From Candidatus Aquirickettsiella gammari (GTDB taxonomy: Bacteria > Pseudomonadota > Gammaproteobacteria > Diplorickettsiales > Diplorickettsiaceae), in NCBI GenBank assembly GCA_002290645.2, contig NMOS02000001.1:62001-126000 (forward strand): 64,000 nucleotides of DNA, written 5' to 3'. The notes beneath the pieces were generated by a model, which saw only the letters and a list, made by a program, of their open reading frames with translations, had not been told where the DNA came from and searched no databases. Made by a program: the position numbers and the translations under genes. Below are positions 38,311-49,178 of this stretch, in pieces. Position 1 is the first letter of the stretch. Every line of letters starts with the position of its first letter.

Positions 38311-38576
38311 TTAACTTCAAGCGAGTCGCTATGCTCACGAAAAATTTTGGCCGTCGTGCCCCCAAAATTTGTTCGCATCACGCGACTAAAAGTAGGCCCC
38401 GATTCGTCCTGCGTCCGCCACGCACTGGCCCATTTTGGGCTGCGCGCAGTGGCTCCCACAATGACTTTACGGCGTGATGCGTTTCCTGCTTCGCCCGTCA
38501 ACGCACGCCTATCGCGGGCTCCTTGACTTCGCACTTCGTGCTCTCCTTGTCTCGTCGATCGATATATGTTTGTCAT
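38307..38576 (-). other. GC-rich island with an 89-codon open frame upstream of ispD
   Basis: About 38340-38560 reaches 50-67% G+C per 60 bases, far above the local 35-38%. On the minus strand it is open for 89 codons and its TGA overlaps the ispD ATG (ATGA), as in a translationally coupled gene. The plus strand is also open for 74 codons. The predicted peptide is Arg-rich and matches no domain I know. An exact 10-bp inverted repeat (CGCATCACGC 38374-38383, GCGTGATGCG 38472-38481) and a GCCCATTTTGGGC hairpin suggest a dispersed repeat element rather than an ordinary gene. Confidence 0.45.
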
Positions 38577-38666
38577 AGTTTGTCTATGCCTACTACCTGA
38601 TAGGAAGTATATCCCGCTATTTTTAAAATTTTCGCATTTTTATTAACAAGCGGTATACTGCAGCTT

Positions 38667-39467
38667 ATGAGTTTTTTACTTAGCGATGTAGTATCTCTTG
38701 CCAAACGAGCCGGGAACCAGGTCCTTACTATTTACCGCAGTGGTTTTACTGTTGAATTTAAAGCGGATAAATCCCCGCTAACGGCTGCTGATTTAGCCTC
38801 CCATTATTGTATTTGTCAAGGATTACAGCGCTTAACACCTGATTTACCGATTATTTCAGAAGAATCAACGCCTATTTCTTTTCAAGAACGTCGATTATGG
38901 CCACGGTACTGGCTGATTGACCCTTTGGATGGAACCAAAGAATTTTTGGAAAAAAATGATGAATTTACCATTAATATTGCGTTAATTGATCAACATAAAC
39001 CAATTTTGGGGGTTATTTTTGCCCCAGCGTTGGATGTTTGTTATCTTGCTGAAAATACCAAAGGAGCTTTCAAGCAAATAGCACAAAACCGTCCACAACC
39101 ATTGCATAGCCGTGCTTGGGAAGAAGGTTCCACTATAACAGCGGCGGTCAGCCGTCGACATGGAATGAATGCGTTAAAAATTTTTTTAGCTCAATTTGAG
39201 CACTTAAATTTATTGCATTGTGGAAGCGCTTTAAAGTTTTGTTTTCTAGCAGAAGGTCTTGCGGATATTTATCCGCGTTTTTCACCTACATTTGAATGGG
39301 ACACAGCAGCTGGCCAGTGCATTCTTGAGCAAGCAGGGGGAGCAATTATTGATTATAAAGGCAAGCCACTACGCTATAATATGTCGTCTTCTTTACAAAA
39401 GATAGCTTTTTTAGCAGTAGCCGATAAATCCCACTGCTGGTTAAATTATTTAAAGGCATCGATCTGA
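38667..39467 (+). CDS. cysQ: 3'(2'),5'-bisphosphate nucleotidase CysQ
   Basis: A 266-residue inositol-monophosphatase-fold phosphatase that clears 3'-phosphoadenosine phosphate. It has the metal-binding EESTPISF, IDPLDGTKEFLEKNDEFTINIALI and EWDTAAGQCILEQAGG motifs in the CysQ wording. No sulfate-assimilation genes are nearby. It follows the GC-rich island in the opposite orientation to ispD. Confidence 0.93.
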   Translation: MSFLLSDVVSLAKRAGNQVLTIYRSGFTVEFKADKSPLTAADLASHYCICQGLQRLTPDLPIISEESTPISFQERRLWPRYWLIDPLDGTKEFLEKNDEFTINIALIDQHKPILGVIFAPALDVCYLAENTKGAFKQIAQNRPQPLHSRAWEEGSTITAAVSRRHGMNALKIFLAQFEHLNLLHCGSALKFCFLAEGLADIYPRFSPTFEWDTAAGQCILEQAGGAIIDYKGKPLRYNMSSSLQKIAFLAVADKSHCWLNYLKASI

Positions 39468-39498
39468 GAAATAAAATATTAGTTTTATAGGAATATAT

Positions 39499-40491
39499 AT
39501 GCAAAAAAAACCAATTAGAATAGCTGTAACGGGCGCCGCTGGCCAAATAGGCTATGCTTTATTATTTCGTATTGCCTCAGGTCAAATGTTTGGACCTGAA
39601 CAACCTGTAATACTCCATTTATTAGAGTTAGAGAGAAGTCTTTTGGCATTGCATGGAATCGCCATGGAGCTTGATGACTGTGCGTTCCCATTATTACAAG
39701 GGATTGTTTGTACAAGCCAGCTTAATGAAGCGATGAAGAATATTAATTGGGCTATTTTAGTAGGTTCAATGCCACGTAAGGAAGGAATGGAGCGAGCGGA
39801 TCTTTTAAAAATAAATGGAGGTATTTTTGCTCCTCAAGGAAAAGCCATTAATGCCAATGCTGCTGAAGATGTAAAAATATTTGTTGTCGGTAACCCGTGT
39901 AATACTAATTGTTTGATTGCAATGCATCATGCTCCCGATATTGCAAATAATCGTTTTTTTGCAATGACTTTACTAGATGAGAATCGGGCACGAGTGCAGT
40001 TAGCTAAAAAAGCGGGTGTTTCAGTTGAAGAAGTGACTCAATTGGCCATTTGGGGTAATCACTCATCAACGCAGTACCCTGATTTTTACAATGCCAAGAT
40101 TGCTAATAAATCGCTTATCGAAGTCATTACGGATAAAAATTGGCTGGAAAATGATTTTATTCCATTGGTGCAGAAAAGAGGGGCTGCCGTCATTAAGGCA
40201 AGAGGTGCTTCATCGGCAGCATCCGCTGCGAATGCAGTAATCGGTAGTATTTACCATTTAACACATGATACAAAAAAGGGCGACTATTTTTCAGTGGCCT
40301 CTTGTTCTTTGGGTCAATACGGTATTGATGAGGATTTGATATTTTCCTTTCCAAGCCGAGTAGATAATGGCCAATTTAACACGGTTAATAATATTCAACA
40401 ATGTGAATTTGGTAAGAAGAAAATAGAACTAACCCTAAAAGAATTACGTATAGAAAGAGATGAGATAAAAAAGATGGGTTTAATTAATTAG
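39499..40491 (+). CDS. mdh: Malate dehydrogenase
   Basis: A 330-residue NAD-dependent TCA-cycle enzyme of the cytosolic-type group common in Legionella and Coxiella. It has [19 protein letters not shown] (NAD loop), the [15 protein letters not shown] substrate loop, [19 protein letters not shown] and the catalytic [13 protein letters not shown] histidine. It lies 31 bases after cysQ and is followed by a 575-base gap. Confidence 0.96.
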   Translation: MQKKPIRIAVTGAAGQIGYALLFRIASGQMFGPEQPVILHLLELERSLLALHGIAMELDDCAFPLLQGIVCTSQLNEAMKNINWAILVGSMPRKEGMERADLLKINGGIFAPQGKAINANAAEDVKIFVVGNPCNTNCLIAMHHAPDIANNRFFAMTLLDENRARVQLAKKAGVSVEEVTQLAIWGNHSSTQYPDFYNAKIANKSLIEVITDKNWLENDFIPLVQKRGAAVIKARGASSAASAANAVIGSIYHLTHDTKKGDYFSVASCSLGQYGIDEDLIFSFPSRVDNGQFNTVNNIQQCEFGKKKIELTLKELRIERDEIKKMGLIN

Positions 40492-41066
40492 TTACTTATA
40501 TCAATTACTAAAAGATTTCCGCCAGTAGTAACAAGAAACTGTACGGGCATTAGATTTAATTAGAAACATTTATGCCCGCACAGGTGAGTAAATTATTTTT
40601 ATTTTATTAAGGGCTGATTATTGTTGGATTTATCCTTAAACAGCTTAATTTTTATTTTTATCCCCTATAATTAATAAAGTTAGATTTATTATTTGATCAA
40701 TCAAATAATATTAGATCTTGACCAGTCTCTCTCATACAAGAAAGTAGCGTATAAACTAACATAGAAACGAAGTAGATCAAAATAAAATTTTAAAAAATAA
40801 TATTGAATTTTTTATTTTTTAAATATATATAATTAAACATTAAAAAATTTTTCCAAAATAGACTTATTTATTCTATGCGTAAAACGCATAAAACAAGTTC
40901 TTTGTATAAAGAAACATTTAAAAAATTATTGGAAAAAAAGACTAAATTACAGACTAGATTTATAAATAAGTTATAAATTAAAGCGCACTGCGTTTATTAT
41001 TTCGGGTCAGTATAAAAGTAGATATAGTGCTAGCTAGGCTAGAAAAAATATTTTTAATCGGCGAGT
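40492..41066. other. 575-base AT-rich gap between mdh and ftsK
   Basis: No gene or RNA is recognised. Near its start is an imperfect inverted repeat (40540-40550 with 40572-40582, 10 of 11 bases paired, core CGGGCAT/ATGCCCG) inside a short coding-like stretch ending in TAA at 40588-40590. The rest is A/T-rich with no long palindrome or T-run terminator. Confidence 0.5.
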
Positions 41067-43418
41067 TTATTCCTTTAATCTGTCGGGTATAAGAATCTCT
41101 CGATTTCCATTGCTTTCCATAGCACTAACCAAACCTGCTTTTTCCATATCTTCCATTAAACGCGCTGCCCGGTTATAACCAATTTTAAGCCGTCGTTGAA
41201 TACTCGAAATAGAAGCACGGCGCGTTTCTATAACAATTTGAACAGCTTGGTCATAAAGAGCATCTTTTTCTCCGCAGTTACTATCCGAAAACTCCAAGTC
41301 ACTTCCTTCATTAAGATTTATTTTCGTGAGATCAAGCCCATATTCGGGCGTGCCAGATTGTTTTAGTGCGTTTACAACATGATGAACTTCTTGATCTGCA
41401 ACGAAAGCCCCATGGACTCGAATAGGTACCCCCGTTCCAGGTGCTAAATACAACATATCACCATGACCTAACAATTGTTCAGCCCCTTGTTGATCAAGAA
41501 TAGTCCGTGAATCAATTTTTGAAGAAACTTGAAATGAGATACGAGTGGGTATATTCGCTTTAATTAATCCCGTTATGACATCAACGGAAGGTCTTTGAGT
41601 GGCTAAAATTAAATGTATTCCTGCTGCACGTGCTTTTTGCGCAATTCTTGCAATGAGTTCTTCAACTTTTTTCCCAACGACCATTATCATATCAGCAAAT
41701 TCGTCAATCAATACAATAATGTAAGGAAGGTGCACTAAAGGTTCTGCTTTATCACTTTGCTCAGGACTCCAAAAAGGATTGTAAAGTGTTTGTCCTTTAT
41801 CGTTTGCTTCTTGTATTTTTTGATTATGTCCGGCTAGATTTCGGACTCCTAGATTCGCCATGAGTTTATAACGACGTTCCATTTCTGCAACGCACCAACG
41901 TAAAGCATTGGCCGCTTCTTTCATATCTGTTACAACGGGGGCTAAAAGATGTGGGATTCCTTCATAAATTGCAAGTTCTAACATCTTAGGATCTATCATA
42001 ATTAATCTAACTTGCTCAGGTGTTGTTTTATAGAGAATACTTAACAGCATCGCATTGAGCCCTACGGATTTTCCGGAGCCCGTTGTTCCTGCCACGAGTA
42101 GATGTGGCATTTTCCCCAGGTCAACAATGACTGGGTGACCGGCAATATCCTTACCTAAGGCGAGTGAAAGAGGCGAACGCGCATGTTGATAAGCAGTTGA
42201 GCTTAATATTTCACTTAATCGAACTATTTCTCGGTGCTTGTTGGGGACTTCTAATCCAATGACAGATTTACCTGGAATTACTTCTACAATACGAACGCTC
42301 ACGACAGACAAGGAACGCGCTAGGTCTTTAGCAAGTCCCGTAATACGACTCACTTTAATTCCAGCGGCAGGCTGCATTTCAAAGCGTGTAACAACAGGCC
42401 CTGGATGTACCGCTACAACATGTACTTGTATTCCAAAGTCTTTTAATCGAAGTTCAACGTCCCGAGATAATCGCTCTAATTCCTCACGCGTATATCCTTC
42501 TTTACTTAATTTTTCAGGTGGATCTAATAAAGTTAATGAAGGCAGAGAGGATCCTGCGAGCGGTTTTTTTCCGGAGGGAAGAGGAAGTGATGTCGTCGAT
42601 GAACAATAGGGCTTAATCGGAAGTGGTGGCTGAGGAATCACTTCAGTATCCTGTAAAGATAGGTTTACGCTAGGATTAGATTTAGATAAGGAAGCTCGTT
42701 TGTTACTAGGAGTAGTTAGTATTAAATTAGATTTACTAACGGTGTTTGTAGCCGGTTTAATTTTTTCAGATGTGCTTTTTTTTATTACATAGACCGAAAT
42801 TTTCTTTACTTGCTCATAAATTCTCCCTGGTATTAGTACAATACCACTCGTTATTTTATCGATAATATTTAACCAAGAAAATCCAGTCGCTAGCGTTGTA
42901 CTGGCTAATAAAAGGGCAAATAAAAATAAGGTACTGCCTCCGACATTAAATTGCACAATAAAACTTTTTGTAACGATATTCCCTAACTGCCCTCCCGGGG
43001 TGTAACCATGGATACTATGTGTACTATGGAGTGCCGCAAGCCCACAAGCGGCAATGAAAATAGTGATGTAGCCTAAAAGCCTTAAAACTAAAAAAGGGTA
43101 ATTAAGAGACAGACTAGTGAAACGACCCTTAAAACCCTGCCATCCACTGTATAACAATAGTGCTGGAAATAAATAAGCGAGGGAGCCAAAGCTATTAAAA
43201 AAGAAATGGGCTAGCAGGTCACCTAAGTGGCCTGCTATATTCATAGAGACTTTGGCATGGGTGCTTGGATGATAAGTCCATAAGGCCAATAATAAAAATA
43301 GCGCCATGGCTCCGCTAACAATAAGTAGGCCTTCAAGTAAGCGTTGTTTAAGACTTAACTGTAAAATCTCTTCATTTCTGTTTCGTTTCAAGAGCGCTCC
43401 CCTTACGATGTCTCTCAT
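41067..43418 (-). CDS. ftsK: DNA translocase FtsK
   Basis: A 783-residue septal DNA pump. The N-terminal four-span membrane domain covers about residues 25-190, a short Ser/Pro linker follows, then the motor domain with Walker [16 protein letters not shown] and Walker [12 protein letters not shown]. The C-terminal winged-helix gamma domain ([29 protein letters not shown]) reads KOPS sites. The linker is much shorter than in E. coli FtsK (1329 residues), as in many gammaproteobacteria. It is divergent from trxB. Confidence 0.96.
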   Translation of the reverse strand: MRDIVRGALLKRNRNEEILQLSLKQRLLEGLLIVSGAMALFLLLALWTYHPSTHAKVSMNIAGHLGDLLAHFFFNSFGSLAYLFPALLLYSGWQGFKGRFTSLSLNYPFLVLRLLGYITIFIAACGLAALHSTHSIHGYTPGGQLGNIVTKSFIVQFNVGGSTLFLFALLLASTTLATGFSWLNIIDKITSGIVLIPGRIYEQVKKISVYVIKKSTSEKIKPATNTVSKSNLILTTPSNKRASLSKSNPSVNLSLQDTEVIPQPPLPIKPYCSSTTSLPLPSGKKPLAGSSLPSLTLLDPPEKLSKEGYTREELERLSRDVELRLKDFGIQVHVVAVHPGPVVTRFEMQPAAGIKVSRITGLAKDLARSLSVVSVRIVEVIPGKSVIGLEVPNKHREIVRLSEILSSTAYQHARSPLSLALGKDIAGHPVIVDLGKMPHLLVAGTTGSGKSVGLNAMLLSILYKTTPEQVRLIMIDPKMLELAIYEGIPHLLAPVVTDMKEAANALRWCVAEMERRYKLMANLGVRNLAGHNQKIQEANDKGQTLYNPFWSPEQSDKAEPLVHLPYIIVLIDEFADMIMVVGKKVEELIARIAQKARAAGIHLILATQRPSVDVITGLIKANIPTRISFQVSSKIDSRTILDQQGAEQLLGHGDMLYLAPGTGVPIRVHGAFVADQEVHHVVNALKQSGTPEYGLDLTKINLNEGSDLEFSDSNCGEKDALYDQAVQIVIETRRASISSIQRRLKIGYNRAARLMEDMEKAGLVSAMESNGNREILIPDRLKE

Positions 43419-43507
43419 TAATATAAGGTCTTTTAGCCAGCTAATGAGGCTATAGGTACTATTTATGGCGTTATATTGTTATACTTTATTAGCTATTTTG
43501 ATTATAA

Positions 43508-44509
<1,002 letters not shown>

Positions 44510-44536
44510 AATTATAAATTAAGATGAGGCGCGTGG

Positions 44537-45256
44537 ATGGGTAACAGATTACTAGGTTTATACCTGTTGTTGGTTTCATCGTCAGCTTTTGCAATAGATT
44601 CTGATAATGACGCCAATAATGATCCCTATGAAAACTATAATCGCCATGCCTTTAAGCTCAATCAGACCTTAGATAAAATTTTTTTTAAACCGGTCGCCAC
44701 AGTCTATAAAACTATTTTGCCTTGGCCCATTACTAAGGGTATCGGTAATTTTTTTAGTAATTTAGAGCAAGTGCCTACTATTATAAATGATCTATTGCAA
44801 GGTGAATTTTATGATGCCACATCGGATACTTGGCGTTTATTAATAAATACGACAGTAGGTATTGGCGGTTTGGTTGATGTGGCTAGTAAAATTGATTTAC
44901 CCTCACACCATCGGGATTTTGGTTTAACTTTAGCGAAATGGGGATACACCTCATCTGCTTATTTAGTGCTTCCTATTTTAGGTCCCCGTACGGTTCGTGA
45001 TGCCGTTGCTTGGCCTATTAATTACGGGGTTTTTTCTGTTTATCTTTATATAAATGATATAGCATGGCGTAATGGCTTAACGTGGGCAAGCTTCGTTAAT
45101 GCGCGAGCGCAATTGTTGGATTTCGACCAAACTATTAAACAGGCTTCGTTTGACCCCTATGTATTTCAACGCAATGCTTATTTGCAGCGAAGGAATTATG
45201 TAATTCGTAAGAATAGTAATTTAGTATCGGATGATGATGATGATATTGCAGAATAG
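44537..45256 (+). CDS. mlaA: Outer-membrane lipid asymmetry protein MlaA (VacJ), without an obvious lipobox
   Basis: A 239-residue MlaA homologue with DPYENYNRHAFKLNQTLDK, the NLEQVPTIINDLLQGEF core, SHHRDFGLTLAKWG and VLPILGPRTVRD. MlaA removes misplaced phospholipids from the outer leaflet together with MlaC. The signal region reads GLYLLLVSSSAFAIDS and contains no cysteine, so the usual lipoprotein anchor is absent; a normal signal peptidase I cleavage after AFA looks likely. The C-terminus is very acidic (DDDDDIAE). The other mla genes are not in the window. Confidence 0.9.
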   Translation: MGNRLLGLYLLLVSSSAFAIDSDNDANNDPYENYNRHAFKLNQTLDKIFFKPVATVYKTILPWPITKGIGNFFSNLEQVPTIINDLLQGEFYDATSDTWRLLINTTVGIGGLVDVASKIDLPSHHRDFGLTLAKWGYTSSAYLVLPILGPRTVRDAVAWPINYGVFSVYLYINDIAWRNGLTWASFVNARAQLLDFDQTIKQASFDPYVFQRNAYLQRRNYVIRKNSNLVSDDDDDIAE

Positions 45257-45328
45257 ACTTAAATTATCGTTCTCATTTATTATTTTTGAAGCTAAATAGT
45301 TTAACTTTTTAACTTTGGAGGTTTTGCT

Positions 45329-45808
45329 ATGAAAGAAACAATTAATGTAGGGCTGACCGAGGCCAAAAGAAAGAAAGTAGCGGAAGGCTTGATCAAATTA
45401 TTAGCGAATAATTACGTATTGTACTTAAAAACACATAATTTTCATTGGAATGTAGTGGGCCCTATGTTTCAACCATTGCATAGTGTATTTGAAGCCCAAT
45501 ATATCGACCTGTGGAATGCAGGTGACAGAATTGCTGAACGCGTACGCGCGCTGGGGTTTTTTGTCCCTGCTAGTTATGCTGATTTTGCGAAATTAAGTAA
45601 GATTAAAGAAGCAGTTGGAATGCATCCTGTTAAAGCTGAGGAAATGATTAGCCAGCTGGAGCATGATCAAGAGATTATAGTTCGTTTGGCGCGCGAATTA
45701 TTGCCTGAGACAGAGCAAGCCGAAGATCAGGTTAGCGTAGACCTGCTTTCAGAACGTATGGAGGTTCATGAGAAGAATGCATGGATGTTACGTAGTTTTC
45801 TAGAATAG
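45329..45808 (+). CDS. dps: Dps-family ferritin-like DNA-protection protein
   Basis: A 159-residue Dps protein with the dinuclear ferroxidase motif HNFHWNVVGPMFQPLHSVFEAQY, then DLWNAGDRIAERVRALGF. Dps dodecamers store iron and protect DNA from peroxide. A strong TTGGAGG precedes the ATG; the same 13-base leader TTGGAGGTTTTGC recurs before the RRM-protein gene at 45.96 kb. Confidence 0.94.
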   Translation: MKETINVGLTEAKRKKVAEGLIKLLANNYVLYLKTHNFHWNVVGPMFQPLHSVFEAQYIDLWNAGDRIAERVRALGFFVPASYADFAKLSKIKEAVGMHPVKAEEMISQLEHDQEIIVRLARELLPETEQAEDQVSVDLLSERMEVHEKNAWMLRSFLE

Positions 45809-45965
45809 AATACTTTTAGTAACTTGCTAGCCCTACTATATACCCTAGAGGGTAGTCCTGTGTTACTATGAGGACGTTTAGTTTATCTCTGCCACAGCCG
45901 GATTAGCAAACGTGTGAACGAATGATATCTTGGAGTGGCCTTTTTTAGCCTTTTGGAGGTTTTGC

Positions 45966-46385
45966 GTGAATAAAAGATTGTATGTGGGTGGTTTAAGCTA
46001 TAGCGTCGATGACGATGGACTAAGAGAGCTTTTTACACCTTTTGGGACAGTAAACTTTGTTAAAGTTATTCGGGACTTCCATAGTGGCCGTAGCAAAGGC
46101 TTTGGTTTTGTTGAAATGTCTACACCTGAAGAAGCGAAAGAAGCTATTGAAGCTTTAAATGGCAGTATCCATGAGAGACGTACTATTACGGTCTCCGAAG
46201 CTAATCCACCTGATTCTAGTGCAGGCGGTGGTGCTGGCGGTGGTGGTCGTAGGACTGGCGGTGGCGCTGGTGGCGGCGGTGGACGTCGAACTGGCGGCGG
46301 CGGTCGAGGCGGTATGGGTGGTTCTGGCGGCGGTAATGGCGGCGGTTATCATCGTGGCCGTGAACAACGTGAAGAGCAGTATTAA
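45966..46385 (+). CDS. RRM RNA-binding protein with a glycine-rich tail
   Basis: From GTG 45966, 6 bases after GGAGG, this is 139 residues. One RRM occupies residues 1-80 with RNP2 LYVGGL (5-10) and RNP1 KGFGFVEM (44-51). The C-terminal part (86-139) is Gly/Arg-rich and contains two tandem copies of GGGAGGGGRRTG-like sequence. It resembles cyanobacterial-type Rbp and plant GRPs, a family also common in gammaproteobacteria as cold-induced RNA-binding proteins; targets are unknown. The frame is open upstream to 45930, but GTG with its SD is preferred. The 157-base gap before it holds a 14-bp near-palindrome (TACCCT-AG-AGGGTA, 45841-45854). Confidence 0.93.
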   Translation: MNKRLYVGGLSYSVDDDGLRELFTPFGTVNFVKVIRDFHSGRSKGFGFVEMSTPEEAKEAIEALNGSIHERRTITVSEANPPDSSAGGGAGGGGRRTGGGAGGGGGRRTGGGGRGGMGGSGGGNGGGYHRGREQREEQY

Positions 46386-46427
46386 GAGGTTTGATGCTTC
46401 AGATACTTAAAAGTAGAGCGTAGTAAG

Positions 46428-47165
46428 CTAAGTCCCGTCTAAATAAGTTCGGGCACAGCACCATACATCTATTCTTTTTACACCTACATAGTATAAAGCG
46501 CGACTTAGCTCGATGAGCGTATAGCCTGTGGTCATTACATCATCGAGTAGCGCTATATGCTGCTTAGATGACAGATATTTTTGTATAGCAAATGCGTTTT
46601 TTACGTTAGTAGCGCGTTGATTTGCAGGCAATCTGCTTTGTGCAAGGGTATTATGCACTCGTGTACATCCCTTATAGTCAATAGGTATATTTAAGCGCTT
46701 AGAAATAGGGCGCGCCAGTTCCACGGCCTGATTAAAGCCACGCTGATAAAGTCTTTTTTTATGTAAAGGCACAGGAATAATTAAATCGGGTAAATTATCC
46801 TTTTGGTATTGTAAGCTTATTTGTTCTGCTAATAGGCTACCTAAAATATGTGCATAAATTAAGCGTTTTTGAAATTTAAGCCCAGTAATTAATTTTTTTA
46901 TTATCTGAGTATAAGAAAAAATGATGCAAATTTTATGAAACGGTAAGGGTTTTTTCAAGCAAGTCCCACAACGCGATTCTGTTTTGAAAGAAAGAGGTGC
47001 GGCACAATAAATACAGATATTTTTTAACCAAGGTAAATGTTCCTCACAATCAATACACAAGTCTAATTTTCGCCCAGTTTCTTCACTGCATAAAATACAG
47101 TTAAAAGGTAAAAAATAGTGAGTAAGACCTTTATTTAATTGTTTTAGTAAGATGCTTATATTCAT
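46428..47165 (-). CDS. comF: ComF-family phosphoribosyltransferase-like protein
   Basis: A 245-residue ComF/GntX protein. The N-terminal half has paired cysteines (CILCSEETG, CIDC, CIYC, CGTC) of a zinc-binding region, and the C-terminal half is a type I phosphoribosyltransferase with the loop HIALLDDVMTTGYTLIEL. ComF is needed for DNA uptake in competent bacteria; GntX for growth on gluconate. No other competence gene is nearby. It is divergent from glmS. Confidence 0.9.
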   Translation of the reverse strand: MNISILLKQLNKGLTHYFLPFNCILCSEETGRKLDLCIDCEEHLPWLKNICIYCAAPLSFKTESRCGTCLKKPLPFHKICIIFSYTQIIKKLITGLKFQKRLIYAHILGSLLAEQISLQYQKDNLPDLIIPVPLHKKRLYQRGFNQAVELARPISKRLNIPIDYKGCTRVHNTLAQSRLPANQRATNVKNAFAIQKYLSSKQHIALLDDVMTTGYTLIELSRALYYVGVKRIDVWCCARTYLDGT

Positions 47166-47326
47166 GATTTAAAAGTCCTTTTTAAGCTAAGATAAAGAAG
47201 TGGATTGAAACGATTAATTAACTCATAATATACCCCTTCTGTTTGATCGAGGGGGCTTGTTGGGTTTAGATTTCCCCATCTTGAATCAAAAAAGCTAGGC
47301 TTGAGTCATTTTTTTAAGGTATAGCT

Positions 47327-49165
47327 ATGTGTGGAATTGTAGCCGGTATAGCGCAACGCAACGTAGTCCCTATTCTTATTGAAGGGTTAAAACGGCTTGA
47401 ATATCGGGGCTATGATTCAGCGGGTATGGCTGTGCTCGATGCGCATCAGCATTTACAACGTTGTCGTACGGTAGGGAAAGTAGCGAGCTTAGAAAAAGCC
47501 ATAAAATCTGAAGCTTTATCGGGGCAAATCGGTATTGCTCACACGCGTTGGGCCACACATGGCAAGCCTAGCGCATCTAATGCACATCCCCATATGTCAG
47601 GTGCGCATATTGCGTTGGTTCATAATGGGATAATTGAAAATTACTTGTCTTTACGTCAAAAATTGGTAAAGGCAGGTTATTTGTTTGAATCTGAAACAGA
47701 TACGGAAATTATTGCGCATTTATTACACCAAGCGTTGAAAAAAAATAAAGTTTTTTTATCCGCTGTGCGAACAACCATTGCGCAATTAGAAGGCGCTTTC
47801 GCTATTGTTTTTCTCTATCGGGATAAACCGGGCTCTTTAGTTGCAGTGCGTAAGGGTAGTCCTTTGATGATAGGTTTAGGATTCGGTGAAAATTTTATTG
47901 CCTCTGATCATCTGGCACTACTTCCGGTTACACAACAATTTATCTATTTAAAAGAAGGTGATATTGCGGAGATTAGCGCTGAAAAAGTAGTAATTTATGA
48001 TAGCAAAGGTGCTATTGCACATCGTGCTAAGCATTTACTCGATCTGCCTAAAGATGTGGTGAACAAAGGAAAGTATCGTCATTTTATGGAAAAGGAGATC
48101 TTCGAACAGCCCGATGCAGTGAGTGCGGCTTTAGAGGGTCGGCTCATTGATCACTCTCAGGTTTCGGATGAACTATGTGGTCCTCAATCCATCCAGCGAT
48201 TTGCAAAAATTCAACAAGTACAGATGGTAGCTTGTGGTAGCAGCTACCATGCCGGTTTAATTGCGGCGCAATGGTTAGAACATTGGGTCGGTATTCCTTG
48301 TCGGGTAGATATTGCAAGCGAGTTTCGTTACCAGTCCCATATTATTAAGCCAGATACGCTGTTTATTGCGCTATCTCAATCCGGCGAAACCGCAGATACT
48401 TTAGAAGCATTACGTCAGGCTAAAACTGAAAATTATGCAGTTACATTAAGCATTTGTAATGTTGCTGGAAGTACTATGCTGCGTGAATCTGATTTTGCCT
48501 TGTTAACACGAGCGGGTCCTGAGATTGGTGTCGCATCAACTAAGACCTTTACAACCCAATTAACGGTTTTACTATTATTAACCGCTCTTTTGGGCTTATC
48601 CCATGGTTGGAGCGCAAAGCAGGAAGCTGCTTGCACTGCTGAATTAAAAAGTTTACCAAAACTTTTAGAGCAGACTTTAAAATTAGATCAGGATATTAAA
48701 AAATTAGCTAAAATGTTCATCAATAAAGAACATGCGTTATTTATTGCCAGAGGGATTCATTACCCAGTTGCTTTAGAAGCGGCGCTTAAACTGAAGGAAA
48801 TTTCTTATATTCATGCTGAAGCTTATCCAGCTGGGGAATTGAAGCATGGACCTCTTGCTTTAGTCGATAGCAATATGCCGGTAATCGTATTAGCGCCATC
48901 CAACTCATTGATAGACAAACTTAAATCTAATATCCAGGAAGTAAGAGCGCGTAGCGGACAACTAATTTTATTGATACAAGATAAGCTAGATTCAGACGAG
49001 AATGATGATAGCATTAAAAATATCCTACTACCAAAGACTAGCGAGATGATTAGCCCGCTAATTTTTGTGCTCCCACTACAACTTTTAGCCTACCATGTGG
49101 CTATTTTAAAAGGGACAGATGTTGATCAGCCGCGCAATTTAGCCAAGTCTGTTACTGTAGAGTAA
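47327..49165 (+). CDS. glmS: Glutamine-fructose-6-phosphate aminotransferase (isomerizing)
   Basis: A 612-residue two-domain enzyme that makes glucosamine-6-phosphate for peptidoglycan and LPS. The N-terminal glutaminase uses Cys2 (MCGIVAG), with HTRWATHG and the ETDTEIIAH loop; the two SIS domains start near residue 290 (ACGSSYHAGL, ALSQSGETADTLEALR) and the protein ends DQPRNLAKSVTVE. It is convergent with glmM at a 13-base distance, so the two steps of the pathway face each other. I saw no glmS ribozyme. Confidence 0.97.
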   Translation: MCGIVAGIAQRNVVPILIEGLKRLEYRGYDSAGMAVLDAHQHLQRCRTVGKVASLEKAIKSEALSGQIGIAHTRWATHGKPSASNAHPHMSGAHIALVHNGIIENYLSLRQKLVKAGYLFESETDTEIIAHLLHQALKKNKVFLSAVRTTIAQLEGAFAIVFLYRDKPGSLVAVRKGSPLMIGLGFGENFIASDHLALLPVTQQFIYLKEGDIAEISAEKVVIYDSKGAIAHRAKHLLDLPKDVVNKGKYRHFMEKEIFEQPDAVSAALEGRLIDHSQVSDELCGPQSIQRFAKIQQVQMVACGSSYHAGLIAAQWLEHWVGIPCRVDIASEFRYQSHIIKPDTLFIALSQSGETADTLEALRQAKTENYAVTLSICNVAGSTMLRESDFALLTRAGPEIGVASTKTFTTQLTVLLLLTALLGLSHGWSAKQEAACTAELKSLPKLLEQTLKLDQDIKKLAKMFINKEHALFIARGIHYPVALEAALKLKEISYIHAEAYPAGELKHGPLALVDSNMPVIVLAPSNSLIDKLKSNIQEVRARSGQLILLIQDKLDSDENDDSIKNILLPKTSEMISPLIFVLPLQLLAYHVAILKGTDVDQPRNLAKSVTVE

Positions 49166-49178
49166 AACGAGAGCTAGT

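Noticed and set aside
42238-42609. 123-codon plus-strand frame within ftsK
   Set aside because: Antisense shadow with low-complexity composition and no ribosome-binding site.
46155-46410. Two overlapping frames (one per strand) across the glycine-rich part of the RRM gene
   Set aside because: They are by-products of the repetitive GGC/GGT codons; the RRM frame has clear domains and ribosome-binding site.
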